From Planctomycetota bacterium (GTDB lineage: Bacteria > Planctomycetota > UBA8742 > SKZP01): a stretch of 6,644 bases of DNA. Both the position numbers and the translations under genes were made by a program. A model generated the notes under the pieces. The model saw nothing but the letters and a program-made list of their open reading frames with translations. It did no database searches and was not told where the DNA came from. Below are positions 4,617 through 6,644 of this stretch, piece after piece. The stretch covers positions 1 through 6,644 of the forward strand of contig SKZP01000183.1 in the NCBI GenBank assembly GCA_007127275.1, written 5' to 3'. How positions within the stretch are numbered: position 1 is the first letter of the stretch; each line of letters begins with the position of its first letter.

Positions 4617-6644
4617 ATGGCAAGCTCGATTCAAGACATCAACCTCACCGACGAAATGCAGCAGTCCTACGTGGACTACGCCATGTCGGTGATTGTCAGC
4701 CGGGCGCTGCCCGACGTAAGAGATGGCCTCAAGCCCTCGCAGCGGCGCGTGTTGTTCGCAATGAACGAGCTCGGCCTCGACCCCGGCGGGGCCACCCGCA
4801 AGTGCGCGAACATTACCGGCGAGACCAGCGGCAAGTACCACCCGCACGGCGACCAGACCGTCTACCCCACGCTGGTGCGCATGGCACAGCCCTGGGCGAT
4901 GCGGCATCCGCTGGTGCATCCGCAGGGCAACTTCGGCAGCCAGGACGGCGACCCGCCGGCCGCGCAACGGTACACCGAGGCGAAGCTCACCGCCGTCGCC
5001 GTTGAGATGATGGGGGACGAGCTCAAGCAAGAGACCGTTCCGTTCGTGCCGAACTTCGACCAGCGCCTCGTCGAGCCGACGGTGCTGCCAAGCGGCTTTC
5101 CAAACTTGCTCGTCAACGGCTCCGACGGCATTGCCGTGGGGATGGCGACGAAGATTCCGCCGAACAATTTGGGGGAGGTCTGCGACGCGCTGCTCAAACT
5201 GCTGGATGATCCGGAGATCTCGCCGCTTGAGTTGTGCAAGATCGTCAAGGGCCCCGACTTTCCGACCGGCGGAATCATCCTCGGCACCGACGGCATCCGC
5301 GAGGCCTACGCCACCGGCGTCGGGCCGCTGCGCGGCAAGGGCGCGGTAACGGTGCGCGCCAAGTGCGAGATCGAGGAGCGCGGCTCGAAGTCGGTGATTG
5401 TCGTGACGGAGCTGCCGTATCAGGTGACGCGGCATTCGGTCGTCGACAAGGTGCGCGAATTGATGCGCACGGAAAAGGTCAAGGGGATCAGCGAGTGCCA
5501 CGACCTCTCCGACAAGAACAACCCGCTGCTCATCGAGATCGAGCTGAAGCGCGACGCGAACGCGAACGTCGTGCTCAACCAGCTCTATAAGTACACGCCG
5601 TTGCAGGATACCTACGGCATCAACATGGTCGCGCTGACGCCGATCGACCGCGACCTCGACAGCCTCGAGCCGTTCAACCGCGAAGAGATCGAGCCGATCC
5701 GCCCGGTGCGCTTGAACCTCAAGGAGTTGCTCGAGCACTACCGCGACCACCGCTACGTGATCATCCGCCGGCGCACGAACTTCTTGCTGAAGAAGGCGCG
5801 GGCGCGGGCGCACATCGTCGAGGGCTTGCTCAAGGCGCTGGATCACATCGACGAGATCATTGAGCTGATTAAGAAGGCGGAAAGCACGCCGGTGGCGCGC
5901 GAGCAGTTGATGGAGCGCTTCGACTTCTCGGAGATTCAGGCGCAAGAGATTCTGGACATGCAGCTCAAGCGGCTCACGAAGCTCGGCCGCGACGAGTTGG
6001 AGAAGGAGCTTGCCGAGCTGCGCAAGAAGATCGAGGAGTACGAGGACATCCTCGCGAAGCGCGAGCGGGTCATGGGGATCATTCGCGACGAAATCAAGGA
6101 TATTAAGAAGCGTTTCGCCGAGCCGCGACGCACGGTGATCCAGGCCTCGGCCACGGGTGAGTTCGACGAAGCGGCTCTTCACGCCGAAGAGGACGTCATC
6201 GTCAGCATCTCCCAACAGGCCTACGTCAAGCGCATGCCGCTCAACGCCTTCAAGCGCCAGGGACGCGGCGGCGTCGGCGTGCTCGGCGGCGACCTCAAGG
6301 AAGGGGACTACGTCGAGCACCTGCAGATCTGCTCGACGCACGACACCATCTTGGTCTTCACCGACAAGGGCCGGCTGTTCTGGCTGAAAACCTGGGACAT
6401 TCCGGAGATGGGCCGCACCTCCCGCGGGCGCAGCATCCGCAACTTCTTGCAGATCGCCCCCGAGGAGCGCGTACAGGCGGCATACGTGGTGCGCGACTTC
6501 CAGAGCGGCTTCATTGTCATGGCGACGCGCAACGGCGTGGTGAAGAAGACGGCACTTTCCGAGTACGCCAACGTGCGCGCCAGCGGAATCAACGCCATTC
6601 GCCTCGACGAAGAGGACGAACTCGTCGGCGTGCGCATCACCGCC
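4617..6644 (+). CDS. gyrA: DNA gyrase subunit A, 3'-truncated by the window edge
   Basis: GyrA cuts and rejoins DNA in the A2B2 gyrase that introduces negative supercoils using ATP. The 676 visible codons have no stop; full-length members usually run about 800-900 residues. Near the N-terminus are the family motifs SYVDYAMSVIVSRALPDVRD (17-36) and GLKPSQRR. The active-site tyrosine is Y119 in AAQRYTEAKL, preceded by R118. The tower and coiled-coil segment covers about 340-500, and the C-terminal DNA-wrapping pinwheel begins near 505. Its GyrA-box equivalent is Q-G-R-G-G-V-G at 548-554, a divergent version of QRRGGKG, and later blade sequence such as NGVVKKTALSEY is present. The positions equivalent to E. 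coli S83 and D87 are Q80 and P84. The start at ATG 4617 fits the family N-terminus, although the frame is open further upstream and only weak GAAG precedes it. A ParC-type paralogue is possible, but the box remnant favours GyrA. No gyrB is adjacent. Confidence 0.92.
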   Translation, partial: MASSIQDINLTDEMQQSYVDYAMSVIVSRALPDVRDGLKPSQRRVLFAMNELGLDPGGATRKCANITGETSGKYHPHGDQTVYPTLVRMAQPWAMRHPLVHPQGNFGSQDGDPPAAQRYTEAKLTAVAVEMMGDELKQETVPFVPNFDQRLVEPTVLPSGFPNLLVNGSDGIAVGMATKIPPNNLGEVCDALLKLLDDPEISPLELCKIVKGPDFPTGGIILGTDGIREAYATGVGPLRGKGAVTVRAKCEIEERGSKSVIVVTELPYQVTRHSVVDKVRELMRTEKVKGISECHDLSDKNNPLLIEIELKRDANANVVLNQLYKYTPLQDTYGINMVALTPIDRDLDSLEPFNREEIEPIRPVRLNLKELLEHYRDHRYVIIRRRTNFLLKKARARAHIVEGLLKALDHIDEIIELIKKAESTPVAREQLMERFDFSEIQAQEILDMQLKRLTKLGRDELEKELAELRKKIEEYEDILAKRERVMGIIRDEIKDIKKRFAEPRRTVIQASATGEFDEAALHAEEDVIVSISQQAYVKRMPLNAFKRQGRGGVGVLGGDLKEGDYVEHLQICSTHDTILVFTDKGRLFWLKTWDIPEMGRTSRGRSIRNFLQIAPEERVQAAYVVRDFQSGFIVMATRNGVVKKTALSEYANVRASGINAIRLDEEDELVGVRITA

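Noticed and set aside
4424..5005. A 193-codon plus-strand open frame overlapping the start of gyrA in another frame
   Set aside because: Most of it overlaps gyrA out of frame, it starts at a GTG with no ribosome binding site, and it has no recognisable domain.
4380..6341. A 653-codon open frame on the minus strand opposite gyrA
   Set aside because: It lies antisense to an unmistakable gyrA, is rich in Leu/Asp/Val/Arg as expected from reading GC-biased codons backwards, and matches no family I know. It is a shadow of gyrA codon bias.

Overview
This is a GC-rich bacterial window with three protein-coding genes, two complete and one running off the right edge. The gene content is chromosomal: a DnaJ-family co-chaperone, a very large envelope protein built of repeated beta-sandwich domains, and the DNA gyrase A subunit. 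No transposon, phage gene, CRISPR array, tRNA or rRNA is visible. The gyrase sequence (a quinolone-region core ending in HPHGDQTVYPT and the active-site motif DPPAAQRYTEA) and the large anchored protein with carboxypeptidase-regulatory-like repeats suggest a Planctomycetota-like organism. That is an inference from recalled family patterns, not from a search.

Layout. On the minus strand, 46-1008 encodes a 320-residue type II (zinc-finger-less) DnaJ/CbpA-like protein. It is transcribed away from a 306-bp divergent intergenic region, 1009-1314. That region can fold, on the plus strand, into a compact four-way junction RNA (1086-1193), and it contains a possible -10 box followed by a clear ribosome binding site. 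Next on the plus strand is a 978-residue membrane-anchored protein (1315-4251) with a Pro/Glu-rich stalk and about eight or nine beta-sandwich modules. A 365-bp intergenic stretch follows (4252-4616), with a nested pair of perfect hairpins and a stem followed by a T-tract. From 4617 to the right edge is gyrA: 676 residues are visible, including the whole breakage-reunion core and the first blades of the C-terminal pinwheel.

The three genes show no obvious shared pathway. The DnaJ-like protein and gyrase are housekeeping functions, and the large protein is probably exported or periplasmic with unknown ligand. The large gaps and the divergent arrangement suggest separate transcription units. 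The best candidates for something undescribed are the structured element at 1086-1193 and the alternative-pairing hairpin cluster at 4367-4458 ahead of gyrA. Within known families, the unusual residues at the quinolone-contact positions and in the GyrA box deserve attention.
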